Shown here piece after piece: positions 22,350 through 32,531 of a stretch of DNA of 64,000 nucleotides (position 1 is the first letter of the stretch; the number at the start of each line of letters is the position of its first letter). Below the pieces are notes generated by a model that made no database searches, had not been told where the DNA came from, and saw nothing but the letters and a program-made list of their open reading frames with translations. The DNA is from DASTPP01 sp035762175 (GTDB taxonomy: Bacteria > Myxococcota_A > Polyangia > Polyangiales > Polyangiaceae): the NCBI GenBank assembly GCA_035762175.1, contig DASTPP010000337.1, forward strand, positions 1 to 64,000. The letters are read 5' to 3'. Both the position numbers and the translations under genes were made by a program.

Positions 22350-24998
22350 CTACGAAGGCAGCGTCTCGCGCACCGCCTGGCGCAGCAGCCGGAAGGTCTC
22401 TTCGGCGCGCTCGCGCATCTGCGCCGCCTCGCGGGCCTGCCCCTCGTCGGCCGCGAGGGCGGGGCTCGCCTCGATGGCGGCGGCGTGGGCGAGCAGGGTG
22501 CGCGCGAGCTCGACGCCGTGGCCGAGCTCTTCGAAGATGGCGGCCGAGCGGGCGAAGGCGTCGCGGGCGCGGCGCAGGTTCTCGTCGTCGTCGCCGCCGC
22601 CGCCGGCGAGCACCTCGCCGAGCGCGCGCAGCGAGACGCCGAGGTGGGCGCGGCTCTGCAGGGCGGTGAAGAGGTCGACCGCGCGCGAGGCGCACCAGCG
22701 GGCCTTGCCGAGGTCGCCGAGCAAGAGGTAGGCGCGGCCGAGCCCGCGCACCGCCTCGGCCATGCCGCGCTTGTCGCCGAGCTCGTCGCAGAGGTCTTCG
22801 GCCTGCTCGAGCAGGCGCAGGGCGCGCTCGCGCTCGCCGAGCCGGAAGTGCGACTCGCCGACCCGGGTCATGGCGGTGGCGAGGCGGTTCTTGTCGCCGA
22901 CCTCGCGCGCGACCGAGAGCGCCTCTTGAAAGAGCGCGAGGGCGCGGGCGTGGTCGCCCTGCTCGTAGGCCACGCCGCCGAGGTGGCCGAGCGAGGTGGC
23001 GATGCCGAGCGGGTCGCCCGCCTCGCGCCGGGCGGCGAGCGCGCGCCCGAAGGCGTCGAGGGCCTCGGCGGCGCGGCCGGCGTCGTGCAGCACGAGGCCG
23101 AGGTGGGTGAGCGAGAGGGCGAGGCCGAGCCGGTCGTGCTGCTGCTTGCGCATGTGCATCGCGCGCCCGATCTCGCGCAGGGCCCGCCGGTGCTCGCCGC
23201 GCACCCAGTGAAGGGTGCCGACCTCGTCGAGCGCGGCGGCGATGCCGGCCTCGTCGCCGGCGCGCTCGAAGAGCGAGAGCGCGGCGGCGAGGTGCCGCTC
23301 GGCCTGCTCGAGCTCGCCCGCCTCGCGCCGCGCGCGCCCGAGCCGGTGGTGGGCGCGCCCGCCCTCGGGCAGGAGGTCGAGCCGGTAGGCGACCGCGCGC
23401 ATCTCGACGAAGCGCTCGACCGCCTCGTCGGACCGGCCGAGGTGCGCGAGCACGTCGCCGGCGTTGTGCAGGGCGCGCACGCGCCGGACGGCGTTCTCGG
23501 CGCCGAGCAGCGCGAGGCCCTTGGCGTAGTAGTCGGCGGCCTTCTGGTAGGCGTACTGCGCGCGCGCCACGTCGCCCGCCTCGAGGTAGGCGTAGGCGGC
23601 GCGGCCCGCGCGGCCGGCGAGCTCGCAGTGGCGCGCGAGCATGCCGACGTGCTCTTCGTGGCTTCTGACCTGCGGGTGGTGCTCGAGCCAGTCGGCGAGC
23701 GCCCCGTGCCAGCGCCGCGACTCGGCCGGGGCGGGCAGGCGGGCGATCTTCTCGCGCTCTTTGTTGTGCTTGAAGACGTACTCGGTGTCGCCCGCGAAGG
23801 TGGCGTCGGGCAGCTGCAGCACGTAGTCGCGCTCGACCAGCTCGTCGAGCGCGCGGCGCAGCCGCGCGACGTCGTCGCCGACCTCGCCCGTCCAGAGCTC
23901 GGGCGGCTCGGCCCCCTCGCGCCCGATGACGACGAGGCCCCCCAGCCAGAAGACGCTGCCCATGGCCGAGGCCTGCTCGAGCACCCGCCGCTCGTCGGGC
24001 GCGAGCGCGGCGATGCGCGCCTCTACCGCGTCTTCGACCGTGAGCGGCAGGCGCACCTGCGACAGCCGCTCGAGGTCGACGCGCCAGGCGGGCCCGGGCC
24101 CCCCGGCGGCGGCGAGCACGCCGGTGTCGTGGAAGACGCGCACCATGCGCTCGAGCAAGAGCGGGTTGCCGGAGGCGACCGAGCAGGCGGCCTCGACGAG
24201 CGGCTCGGGCGGCTCGCCCGTCGGCGCGAGCAGCGCGCGCGCCACCAGCACCGCCTCGGGCTCGGGCAGCGGGCCGAGGCCGAGCAGGGCGTGGCGCCCG
24301 GGCGCCAGGTCGGCGAAGCCCTCGGCCCGCGCGAGCAGCTCGCCGCGCGCCACGCAGACGAGCAGCGCCGGGCCGCGCAGGTTCGCCACCAGGTACGAGA
24401 GCAGGTCGAGCGAGTCGGGCGAGGCGTCGTGCGCGTCCTCGAAGACGAGCACGAGCGGCGCGGCCGCGGCGTCGGCCTCGAAGAAGCTGCGCACGACCGC
24501 GCGGCGCACGAGCCGCGCCTGGTCGGCGTCGTCGGCGAGCGCGCGCGTGACGGGGCTCTCGGCGAAGGACAGGCCGACGAGCGGGCCGAGGAAGTAGAGG
24601 ACGTCGCCCACCTTGCGGTCGCTCAGCACGGAGGCGACCTGCTCGCGCAGGTGCGCCCGCGCCATCTCGGGCTCGACGCCCTCGGCGAGGCCGAAGCGGT
24701 CGCGCAAGAGCCGCTGGAAGATGCCGTACGCCGCCTGCGAGCCGCGGGCCGAGCCGCGGTAGGTGCGGTGCGGGAAGGGCCAGCCGCGCGAAGCGTGCAG
24801 CCGCGCGAGGAACTCGTGCACCAGCCGCGTCTTGCCGACCCCCGGCGCCCCCAGCACCGTCACGACGCGCGCGCCCTTGTCGCGCTCGACCGCGGCGAAG
24901 GCCTCGCCGAGCTCCGCGAGCTCGCCCGCGCGACCGACGAAGGGGGCGGCAAACTCCGCCGGTTGCCCCCACCCTAGCCCCGTCTGCTGTTCGACCAT
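22350..24998 (-). CDS. AAA/STAND-type ATPase with TPR array
   Basis: 882 residues from ATG 24998. The N-terminal ATPase begins FVGRAGELAELGEAFAAVER, Walker A GAPGVGKTRL (about residues 44-53), Walker B LVLVFEDAHD, as in the AAA_16/BREX-unrelated STAND regulators of adenylate-cyclase and kinase type. From about residue 470 the protein is a run of tetratricopeptide repeats (RAAYAYLEAGDVARAQYAYQ; ALSLTHLGLVLHDAGRAAEA; ATSLGHLGGVAYEQGDHARA). No kinase or DNA-binding domain is attached. Probably a nucleotide-switched scaffold; partner unknown. Conserved and long, so well supported. Confidence 0.9.
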   Translation of the reverse strand: MVEQQTGLGWGQPAEFAAPFVGRAGELAELGEAFAAVERDKGARVVTVLGAPGVGKTRLVHEFLARLHASRGWPFPHRTYRGSARGSQAAYGIFQRLLRDRFGLAEGVEPEMARAHLREQVASVLSDRKVGDVLYFLGPLVGLSFAESPVTRALADDADQARLVRRAVVRSFFEADAAAAPLVLVFEDAHDASPDSLDLLSYLVANLRGPALLVCVARGELLARAEGFADLAPGRHALLGLGPLPEPEAVLVARALLAPTGEPPEPLVEAACSVASGNPLLLERMVRVFHDTGVLAAAGGPGPAWRVDLERLSQVRLPLTVEDAVEARIAALAPDERRVLEQASAMGSVFWLGGLVVIGREGAEPPELWTGEVGDDVARLRRALDELVERDYVLQLPDATFAGDTEYVFKHNKEREKIARLPAPAESRRWHGALADWLEHHPQVRSHEEHVGMLARHCELAGRAGRAAYAYLEAGDVARAQYAYQKAADYYAKGLALLGAENAVRRVRALHNAGDVLAHLGRSDEAVERFVEMRAVAYRLDLLPEGGRAHHRLGRARREAGELEQAERHLAAALSLFERAGDEAGIAAALDEVGTLHWVRGEHRRALREIGRAMHMRKQQHDRLGLALSLTHLGLVLHDAGRAAEALDAFGRALAARREAGDPLGIATSLGHLGGVAYEQGDHARALALFQEALSVAREVGDKNRLATAMTRVGESHFRLGERERALRLLEQAEDLCDELGDKRGMAEAVRGLGRAYLLLGDLGKARWCASRAVDLFTALQSRAHLGVSLRALGEVLAGGGGDDDENLRRARDAFARSAAIFEELGHGVELARTLLAHAAAIEASPALAADEGQAREAAQMRERAEETFRLLRQAVRETLPS

Positions 24999-25057
24999 GC
25001 CCGCGTCCTGCCCTGTACCCGGGCCCACCCTACTATGGCCCGCGCCCCCCGGCGCGC

Positions 25058-26059
25058 CTAGTCCACGATCTTGAGCTCGCCCCCCTCGTCGAACAGGTCG
25101 ATCACCTCGCGCACGTCGGCCTCGTCGGGCCGGAACTCGTCGGGCGCGGGGGCCGCGTGCAGCGCCGGCGGCGGGCGGGGCCGGGGCGCGGCCCGGGGCG
25201 GCGGCGGGCGGGCCGGGGCCGGCGCGCGCGCCGCGTGCGGCCGCCCGCGCTTGCCGCCCCGCGCGGCGACGCGCGAGGGGCGCCGGGCGACGGGCCACTC
25301 GAGGCAGCCCGGCTGGGCGCGCGGCGGGCAGGCGATGCGCACGTGAAAGTGGTCGTCGTGCGGCAGCGCGTGGCGGGGCTGCACGAGGGCGGCGGCCGCG
25401 CGCGCGACGAGGCCCCCCGGCGCGCCCGCGCGGCGGGCGTGCGCGAGCAGGCGCGCGCGCAGGTGCTCGGCGATGAAGACGTTGGTGACGCGCGCCCGCG
25501 GGTCGGTGAGCCAGGCCTCGACCAGCTCCCAGTTGCGCGCCTCGTCGAAGCGCAGCCCCCGCCCGTCGCGCGACCGGCCGTCGGGCCCGAAGGCGACGAA
25601 GTCGTCGCCCAGAAAGGGCCGGCCCGCGCCGCCGAGCGCGTAGAAGCCCACGTCGGCGTCGCGGCCGCTCTCGTGCGAGTGGTGCAGGCTGATGTCGCCG
25701 CCGCCGCGCTGCGACAGGTCGCCGACGCCGAGCACCGAGCCCGGGTGCCGCCGGGCGACCCGCTCGGCCGACCGCTCGAGCAGCCCCACCAGCTCGGGCA
25801 GCGCCCAGCGCCGGTCGCGCCCGGCCCGCGCGGCGTACACCCGCAGCGCCGGCGCGTCGTCGAGCCGGGCGCCGCCGACGAGCCGCCCCTGGTTGGGCGC
25901 ACCGAGGCTCGAGCTCGGGGGCTCGGGCGCGGGCTTGGGCGGGCGCACCGCGGCGGCCGAGCGGCCGGCGGGCGGGGCGCCGAGGGCGACGAGCGGGGCC
26001 CCGAGGGCGCCCGCGGCGACCAGGGCGAGCGCCCGGGGCGAAAGCCTGAGCAAGCGCAC
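25058..26059 (-). CDS. MepA-like penicillin-insensitive murein endopeptidase (M74/LAS)
   Basis: 333 residues from GTG 26059. A hydrophobic export signal lies at LALVAAGALGAPLVALGAPP. Zinc ligands of the LAS peptidases are visible: His and Asp in SLHHSHESGRDADVGFY (about residues 135-150), and H-x-H in LPHDDHFHVRIACPP. MepA enzymes cleave the D-Ala-meso-DAP cross-link of peptidoglycan in the periplasm. A Pro/Ala/Arg-rich segment follows the domain and the C-terminus is acidic (DVREVIDLFDEGGELKIVD), an unusual tail. Divergent from scoA with 276 bases between. Confidence 0.88.
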   Translation of the reverse strand: MRLLRLSPRALALVAAGALGAPLVALGAPPAGRSAAAVRPPKPAPEPPSSSLGAPNQGRLVGGARLDDAPALRVYAARAGRDRRWALPELVGLLERSAERVARRHPGSVLGVGDLSQRGGGDISLHHSHESGRDADVGFYALGGAGRPFLGDDFVAFGPDGRSRDGRGLRFDEARNWELVEAWLTDPRARVTNVFIAEHLRARLLAHARRAGAPGGLVARAAAALVQPRHALPHDDHFHVRIACPPRAQPGCLEWPVARRPSRVAARGGKRGRPHAARAPAPARPPPPRAAPRPRPPPALHAAPAPDEFRPDEADVREVIDLFDEGGELKIVD

Positions 26060-26177
26060 GAGCCGACTCGTACCAAGGCCGCCCCGGCCGGGCCAAGCAA
26101 AGGGCCGGCCGCCGCCGCGCCGCGATCGCCCCGCGCGCCGGCCGCAACGCGGCGCGAAACGGGCGCGCCCCGCCCGC

Positions 26178-26205
26178 CCGCGGGTTCGAGTCCCGTCCCC
26201 CCCGC
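26178..26205 (+). repeat. Orphan copy of tRNA-Asp 3' end
   Basis: 28 bases equal the T-arm and 3' acceptor strand of tRNA-Asp (30286-30313) with one difference (C for A). There is no cloverleaf 5' part here. The copy is in the same orientation, 4.1 kb upstream, within the MepA/scoA intergenic region, which otherwise shows only G/C-rich sequence. Confidence 0.6.
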
Positions 26206-26335
26206 GACGGGCGGTTGCACGGGCCCGCGGGGCGCCCCCTCGAGCCCCGCGCCCGCCCGCGCCGGGCGGGCCGGCCGCGCGCCCCGGGGGCGGGCCCGCT
26301 TGCCGGCGCGGGGGCGCCGCAGTAACGACCCGGGC

Positions 26336-27088
26336 ATGAACAAAGTCTACCCCTCGGCCCGCGAAGCCGTCGCCGACATCCCCGCCGGCGCCACGCTGCT
26401 CGCCGGCGGTTTCGGGCTTTGCGGCATCCCCGAGAATGCCATCCGGGCGCTGCTCGAGCGCGAGGACGCGCGCGACTTCACCGTCGTGTCGAACAACTGC
26501 GGCGTCGACGACTTCGGCCTCGGCCTCCTGCTGCGCGCGCGGCGCATCAAGAAGATGATCTCGTCCTACGTCGGCGAGAACAAAGAGTTCGAGCGGCAGT
26601 ACCTCGCGGGCGAGCTCGAGGTCGAGCTGACGCCCCAGGGCACGCTGGCCGAGCGGCTGCGCGCGGGCGGCGCCGGCATCCCCGCGTTTTATACGCCCAC
26701 CGGCGCCGGCACCGCCGTCAGCGACGGCGGCCTGCCGGTGCGCTACGGGCCGGGCGGCGAGGTCGTCGCGTACTCCGAGAAGAAAGAGCTGCGCTCGTTC
26801 GACGGGCGCGAGTACGTGCTCGAGCGCGGCATCGTCGGCGACTACGCCCTCGTCAAGGCCTGGAAGGGCGACGCGTTCGGCAACCTCGTCTACCGCCACA
26901 CCGCGGCCAACTTCAACCCCATGATGGCCACCGCCGGCCGCGTCACCATCGCCGAGGTCGAAGAGCTCGTGCCCGTCGGCTCGCTCGACCCCGACCACAT
27001 TCACACCCCGGGCATCTACGTGCAGCGCATCTTCGCGGGCGCGGCGTACGAAAAGCGCATCGAGCGCCGCACCACCCGCGCCCACTGA
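26336..27088 (+). CDS. scoA: 3-oxoacid CoA-transferase subunit A
   Basis: 250 residues, normal for the alpha subunit of succinyl-CoA:3-oxoacid CoA-transferase. Typical segments: AGATLLAGGFGLCGIPENAI, TVVSNNCGVDDFGLGLLL, SSYVGENKEFERQYLAGELE, ELTPQGTLAERLRAGGAGIP, FYTPTGAGT and DYALVKAWKGDAFGNLVYR. With ScoB it transfers CoA from succinyl-CoA to acetoacetate, feeding ketone-body or polyhydroxybutyrate carbon into acetyl-CoA. scoB follows after 20 bases, so the two are one operon. Confidence 0.96.
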   Translation: MNKVYPSAREAVADIPAGATLLAGGFGLCGIPENAIRALLEREDARDFTVVSNNCGVDDFGLGLLLRARRIKKMISSYVGENKEFERQYLAGELEVELTPQGTLAERLRAGGAGIPAFYTPTGAGTAVSDGGLPVRYGPGGEVVAYSEKKELRSFDGREYVLERGIVGDYALVKAWKGDAFGNLVYRHTAANFNPMMATAGRVTIAEVEELVPVGSLDPDHIHTPGIYVQRIFAGAAYEKRIERRTTRAH

Positions 27089-27108
27089 CGACGAGAGGCG
27101 AGAGCGAC

Positions 27109-27768
27109 ATGCCCCTGAACCGCGAAGAGATGGCCCGCCGCGCGGCCGGCGAGCTGCGCGACGGCTACTACGTCAACCTCGGCATCGGCATGCCGACGCT
27201 GGTGGCCAACTACATCCCCCCCGGCGTCAACGTGGTGTTGCAGAGCGAGAACGGCCTGCTCGGCATCGGCCCCTACCCGCTCGCCGGGCACGAAGACGCC
27301 GACGTCATCAACGCCGGCAAAGAGACGGTGACCATGGCCCGCGGCGCCGCGACCTTCTCGAGCGCCGAGAGCTTCGCCATGATCCGCGGCGGGCACATCG
27401 ACCTCGCCATCCTCGGCGCGATGCAGGTCTCCGAGCGGGGCGACCTCGCGAACTGGATGATCCCCGGCAAGATGGTCAAGGGCATGGGCGGCGCGATGGA
27501 CCTGGTCGCCCGCGCCCGCCGCGTCGTCGTGCTGATGGAGCACACGGCCAAGGGCGGCGCCCCGAAGATCCTGCGCGCGTGCGACCTGCCGCTCACCGGC
27601 CGCGGCGTCGTGCACCGCATCATCACCGAGCTCGCCGTCATCGACGTGACGCCCGAGGGTCTCGCCCTGCGCGAGCTCGCCCCCGGCGCCACGCTCGACG
27701 AGGTCCGGAAGAAGACCGAGCCCCCCCTGCGCGTCGAGGGCGACCTGCGCCCGGTCGCCCTGCCCTAG
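27109..27768 (+). CDS. scoB: 3-oxoacid CoA-transferase subunit B
   Basis: 219 residues from ATG 27109 with a GAGAGG-type site upstream. Hallmarks of the beta subunit: YYVNLGIGMPTLVANYIPPG, the catalytic glutamate in VLQSENGLLGIGPYP, INAGKETVTMARGAATFSSA, HIDLAILGAMQVSERGDLAN and PGKMVKGMGGAMDLV. The Glu forms the enzyme-CoA thioester. Together with scoA it makes a complete enzyme. accD begins 76 bases downstream behind an AT-poor gap, so may have its own promoter. Confidence 0.96.
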   Translation: MPLNREEMARRAAGELRDGYYVNLGIGMPTLVANYIPPGVNVVLQSENGLLGIGPYPLAGHEDADVINAGKETVTMARGAATFSSAESFAMIRGGHIDLAILGAMQVSERGDLANWMIPGKMVKGMGGAMDLVARARRVVVLMEHTAKGGAPKILRACDLPLTGRGVVHRIITELAVIDVTPEGLALRELAPGATLDEVRKKTEPPLRVEGDLRPVALP

Positions 27769-27844
27769 AAGGCCCCGGGCGCCCTTTCGTTCTCCCCCCC
27801 GCCCGGCCCTGAGGTACATAAGCCCCCGGGCCCCCGCCCCGCCC

Positions 27845-28689
27845 ATGCCGCTGCCCGAAAAGAACCGACCCCAGACCGACGCCTCCGCCAAGCGCTCCGT
27901 TGGCAAGGGCGTGTTCGTCAAGTGCGACGGCTGCGCGCAGCTGCTCGACAGCGCCGAGCTCGCGCGCGCCTTCGGCGTCTGCCCCGCCTGCGGCCGCCAC
28001 CACCGCATCGGCCCCGACGCCTGGCGCGCGCTCATCCTCGACCACGGCGAGCTCGACCCGTGGGACGAGAGCCTCGCGCCGGTCGACCCGCTGGGCTTCC
28101 ACGACGGGCAGCCCTACCCGGCGCGGGTCGAGGCGGCGCGGCGCTCGACCGGCGAGCCCGAGGCCGTCCTGACCGGCCGCGGCGCCGTCGAGGGCCTGCC
28201 CGTCGCCTTCGGCCTCTTCGTCTTCCGCTTCATGGGCGGCAGCATGAACTCGGTCGTCGGCGAGAAGGTGACGCGGCTCTTCGAGCGCGCGGCCGCGGCC
28301 GGCCTGCCCGTCGTGCTCCTGCAGTCCTCGGGCGGCGCCCGCATGCAGGAGGGCATCTACTCGCTGATGCAGATGGCCAAGGCCGTCGCCGCGCGCGAGC
28401 GGCTGCGCGACGCGGGCCTGCCCTTCCTCAGCGTGCTGCTCGACCCGACGACGGGCGGCGTCGCCGCGAGCTTCGCCCTGCTCGGCGACGTCAACCTCGC
28501 CGAGCCCGGCGCGCTCATCGGCTTCGCCGGGCCCCGCGTCATCGAGACCACCATCCGGCAGACCCTGCCGCCGGGCTTCCAGCGGGCCGAGTTCCTGCTC
28601 GAGCACGGCATGGTCGACCTCATCGCGCCCCGGCCCCGCATGAAAGAAACCCTCGTGCGCCTCCTTCACCACCTGCGAAGGCCCTCCGG

Positions 28690-28693
<4 letters not shown>
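27845..28693 (+). CDS. accD: Acetyl-CoA carboxylase carboxyltransferase, beta subunit
   Basis: 282 residues. A Cys4 zinc ribbon at residues 22-45 (VKCDGCAQLL and VCPACGRHHR) precedes the crotonase-like carboxyltransferase core: FRFMGGSMNSVVGEKVTRLF, LQSSGGARMQEGIYSLMQM, DPTTGGVAASFALLGDVNLA and IGFAGPRVIETTIRQTLPPG. It transfers carboxyl from carboxybiotin to acetyl-CoA with AccA, the first step of fatty-acid synthesis. The stop overlaps the folC start (TTGA), the widely conserved accD-folC pairing. Confidence 0.97.
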
Positions 28694-29919
<1,226 letters not shown>

Positions 29920-30061
29920 GCCCTCCGCCCGCCGGCTCCCGGGGCCCCGGTCGCCGCCGCCCGGCTCCGGGCCGCGCTGGCTTCCGAAGGCCCGCGGCGC
30001 CCGCGCCGTCGCCGTGCCGGTGCCCCATCCCCCGGAGGCGACGCCGACGGTCGTCCCGACT

Positions 30062-30133
30062 CCCGAGCCCTGTCCGCCCGCGCTCGGCGAGCGGCGGCCC
30101 GAGCCCTGTCCGCCCGCGCTCGGCGAGCGGCGG
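30062..30133. repeat. 36-bp tandem duplication downstream of folC
   Basis: 30062-30097 and 30098-30133 are a perfect or near-perfect tandem pair (CCCGAGCCCTGTCCGCCCGC at the start of each). Each unit contains the hairpin-forming CCGCCCGCGCTCGGCGAGCGGCGG. The 29920-30238 gap holds no credible gene; this element may end folC transcription. Confidence 0.7.
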
Positions 30134-30180
30134 CGCCCGCGCTCGCGAGCGCCACGAGAAACAGGTCTGCGTTTTTGGCG

Positions 30181-30209
30181 TTGACAAGCTGACTCACGGC
30201 GGGCAGAGT
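30181..30209 (+). promoter_or_regulatory. Probable promoter of tRNA-Asp
   Basis: A perfect TTGACA at 30181-30186, 17-base spacer, then CAGAGT at 30204-30209, 29 bases before the tRNA 5' end. The -10 is weak against TATAAT but closely resembles the lexA -10 (TAGAGT). Confidence 0.55.
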
Positions 30210-30238
30210 GCGCGTCGTTCAAGGCCCTCAGGGGTCTT

Positions 30239-30315
<77 letters not shown>

Positions 30316-30524
30316 CGTTTTTCGCCCGTTTTTGGCTCTCGCGAGCGCCGGGCGATCCGAATCGGTGAGTCGATTCGCTGTCAGACCACGCCCGGGGCCA
30401 TCGAGCCCGGGGCGGCGGTGCTGACGCGGCTCTCGCCTCTGAAACGACCCCGTCGGGCCCGGGCTCGCTCGGCCGTACCGAACCGGGGTAGGCTACGCCC
30501 GATGCTCCGGGAGGCAATGCCGTG

Positions 30525-32156
30525 ATGCGCCGCAAGCTAGCGTGGGCGTGGGCGTTGGCGTTGAGTTCGAGCGCGCTCGCCTACGCGCCGCCCGCGGACG
30601 CGTTCTGCGGGTTTTACGTGAGCGGCGCCGACGCCGAGCTCGCCAACCACGCGACCTCGGTCGTCTTGATGCGCGAGGGCCTGCGCACCGTGCTCTCGAT
30701 GGAGAACAACTACCAGGGCCCGCCCGAAGAGTTCGCCCTCGTGGTGCCGGTGCCGGTCGTCTTGCAGAAAGAGAACGTCAAGACGCTCGTGCCCCAGGTC
30801 TTCCGCAAGATCGACCAGCTCTCGGCGCCGCGCCTGGTCGAGTACTGGGAGCAAGACCCCTGCGAGGCGCCCGTGATGTACGAGGCCGCGGCCGCCAAGG
30901 GCGGCGGCCCGCCCCGGCCCGCGGCGGCCCCGGGCGCCCGGGCCGACGATCTCGGGGTCAAGATCGAGGCGCAGTTCACCGTCGGCGAGTACGAGATCGT
31001 CATCTTGAGCGCCAACGAGGCCGCCGGGCTCGAGACGTGGCTCAAGCGCAGCCGCTACAACATCCCCGCGGGGGCGGCGCCCTACCTCAAGCCCTACGTC
31101 GCCTCGGGCAGCAAGTTCTTCGTCGCCAAGGTCGACCCGAAGAAGGTGCGCTTCGAGCGGGGGCAGGCGCGGCTGTCGCCGCTGCGCTTTCATTACGATA
31201 GCGACGAGTTCCGGCTGCCGGTGCGGCTCGGGCTCATCAACTCGCCCGGCACCCAAGACCTCATCGTGCACGTCTTGGCGCGGGGGCAGCGCTACGAGGT
31301 GGCGAACTACCCGAACGTCACGGTGCCGACCAACCTCGACGTCGACCCGAAGGCGCGCGAGCAGTTCGGCCAGCTCTATGCGCGCCTCTTCGACGCGCTG
31401 CTCGAGAAGAAGCCGGGCGCCGTCGTGACCGAGTACGCCTGGGACGCGGGCACCTGCGACCCCTGCCCGCTGCCGCCGCTCGATCCGGGCGAGCTCGCCT
31501 CGCTCGGCGCCGACGTCCTGCCGAGCTCGCCCTCGTCCGGGGCGAACGGCCCGCCGGGCGGCGCCGGGCGGCCCTGGTTCGCGGGGCGCACCTCGGGCTT
31601 CGTGCTGACGCGCCTGCACGCCCGCTACGGCAAGCAGGCGCTCGGCGAAGATCTGGTCTTTCGCGCGGCGGCGCCCATCTCGGGCGGGCGCGAGGTGCGC
31701 TCGGGGCCCGAGGGCGCGCTCGAGCAGGGGTCGAAGCCCGACGGCGTCAACAACTTCCAGGCGCGGTACGCGATTCGGCACCCCTGGACGGGGCCCGTCG
31801 AGTGCAAAGAGCCCCGGCGCGGCCGCTGGGGCGGCCCCCCGCCCTCGGTCGCCGCCGAGCCGCGAAGCAAAGGTCCGCTCGCGGCCGCCGACCTCGGCTA
31901 CGTCAAGCGCCAGCCGGTCGACCTCGCCTCGCTCGTCAAGCAGCCCGTGCCCGAGATCGGCCCCCTGCCGACGGCCGCCGCCACCTCGACGGCGACGGGC
32001 AGCAGCCCGAGCCCCTCGTCACGCGGGTGCGCGGGCTGTCACGCGGCGAAGGTTGATGAGGCGCCCTTCTGGGCGACGCTCGCCGCGGGCGGCGCGGCCT
32101 TGCTCGCGCGGGCGAGGGGCCGAAGGGCGCGACGTGGTGGGCAGGACAGGGCTTGA
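30525..32156 (+). CDS. DUF2330 protein with MYXO-CTERM-like tail
   Basis: About 543 residues; ATG 30525 is preferred to the in-frame GTG 30522. Signal peptide LAWAWALALSSSALAYAPPADA. The body is DUF2330-like: FCGFYVSGADAELANHATSV, MENNYQGPPEEFALVVPVPV, EYEIVILSANEAAGLETWL and FRLPVRLGLINSPGTQDLIV. The C-terminus is a short Cys motif (RGCAGCHAA), a hydrophobic stretch (FWATLAAGGAALLA) and an Arg cluster, the layout of MYXO-CTERM sorting tails that anchor proteins to the outer surface. The last 19 bases overlap the convergent tRNA-Val. Function unknown. Confidence 0.88.
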   Translation: MRRKLAWAWALALSSSALAYAPPADAFCGFYVSGADAELANHATSVVLMREGLRTVLSMENNYQGPPEEFALVVPVPVVLQKENVKTLVPQVFRKIDQLSAPRLVEYWEQDPCEAPVMYEAAAAKGGGPPRPAAAPGARADDLGVKIEAQFTVGEYEIVILSANEAAGLETWLKRSRYNIPAGAAPYLKPYVASGSKFFVAKVDPKKVRFERGQARLSPLRFHYDSDEFRLPVRLGLINSPGTQDLIVHVLARGQRYEVANYPNVTVPTNLDVDPKAREQFGQLYARLFDALLEKKPGAVVTEYAWDAGTCDPCPLPPLDPGELASLGADVLPSSPSSGANGPPGGAGRPWFAGRTSGFVLTRLHARYGKQALGEDLVFRAAAPISGGREVRSGPEGALEQGSKPDGVNNFQARYAIRHPWTGPVECKEPRRGRWGGPPPSVAAEPRSKGPLAAADLGYVKRQPVDLASLVKQPVPEIGPLPTAAATSTATGSSPSPSSRGCAGCHAAKVDEAPFWATLAAGGAALLARARGRRARRGGQDRA

Positions 32157-32209
32157 ACCTGCGACATCCGGCTTGTAAGGCCAGCGCTCTACCGCTGAGC
32201 TACCTGCCC
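32138..32209 (-). tRNA. tRNA-Val (anticodon TAC)
   Basis: 72-base cloverleaf on the minus strand: acceptor GGGCAGG/CCTGCCC, D stem GCTC/GAGC, anticodon stem CTGGC/GCCGG with loop CTTACAA (anticodon TAC), T stem GCAGG/CCTGT with loop TTCAAGC, discriminator A, no encoded CCA. Its 3' acceptor end lies inside the DUF2330 coding sequence on the other strand. Confidence 0.95.
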
Positions 32210-32222
32210 GCGAGGCGAAGGC

Positions 32223-32251
32223 ACGCTGGCGTGTTTCGGGGGGCGGGTCAA
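32223..32251 (-). promoter_or_regulatory. Probable promoter of tRNA-Val
   Basis: Minus strand TTGACC (32251-32246), 17-base spacer, CAGCGT (32228-32223), then 13 bases to the tRNA 5' end. Same architecture as the tRNA-Gly, tRNA-Asp and lexA promoters. Confidence 0.5.
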
Positions 32252-32531
32252 GGTTCGCCGGGCGCCAGTCGGCGCGGCCTTGGGGCATGACCCCCGGAAA
32301 AAATAAGCCCCCCCTTGGTGTGCGCAGTCCGGGTGTAGCGCAGGCAGACTGAGGTAGTCAAGTGGGGCCGAATAGTTTTCATGGCACTACCTGAGAACCA
32401 GATCGGATGGCCCGAGAGCTTCGAGAACAGGGTGGGCCAGGGTCCCGAGGGGCTTTCGGAGCCGGGCGTGTGAGACGGCGCCGGCGCTGGTTCGTCACCG
32501 GCCGGAAGGCGTGAGCCGAAAGAGAGGGCCG
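32252..32531. other. Intergenic region upstream of the multiheme cytochrome gene
   Basis: About 280 bases without a convincing gene. It includes an A-rich spot (GGAAAAAATAAG near 32297), the least G/C-rich stretch locally and a likely promoter zone, a tRNA-like scrap (GGTGTAGCGCAG, 32332-32343) and a 30-codon ATG frame (32381-32473) without a ribosome site. None is called as a gene. Confidence 0.4.

Noticed and set aside
22485..24977. Long plus-strand open frame antisense to the AAA-TPR gene
   Set aside because: No recognisable domain, skewed composition, and the minus strand carries Walker motifs and TPRs.
29920..30238. Open frames in the folC-tRNA-Asp gap
   Set aside because: They arise from the 36-bp tandem repeat and have low-complexity Arg/Ala products.
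32329..32343. Fragment of a tRNA-Pro-like 5' end
   Set aside because: Fifteen bases resemble a tRNA start (GGTGTAGCGCAG) but no arms, anticodon or 3' half follow; too short to support.
32381..32473. 30-codon ATG frame before the cytochrome gene
   Set aside because: No ribosome site, no conserved feature and no coding bias clearly above background.
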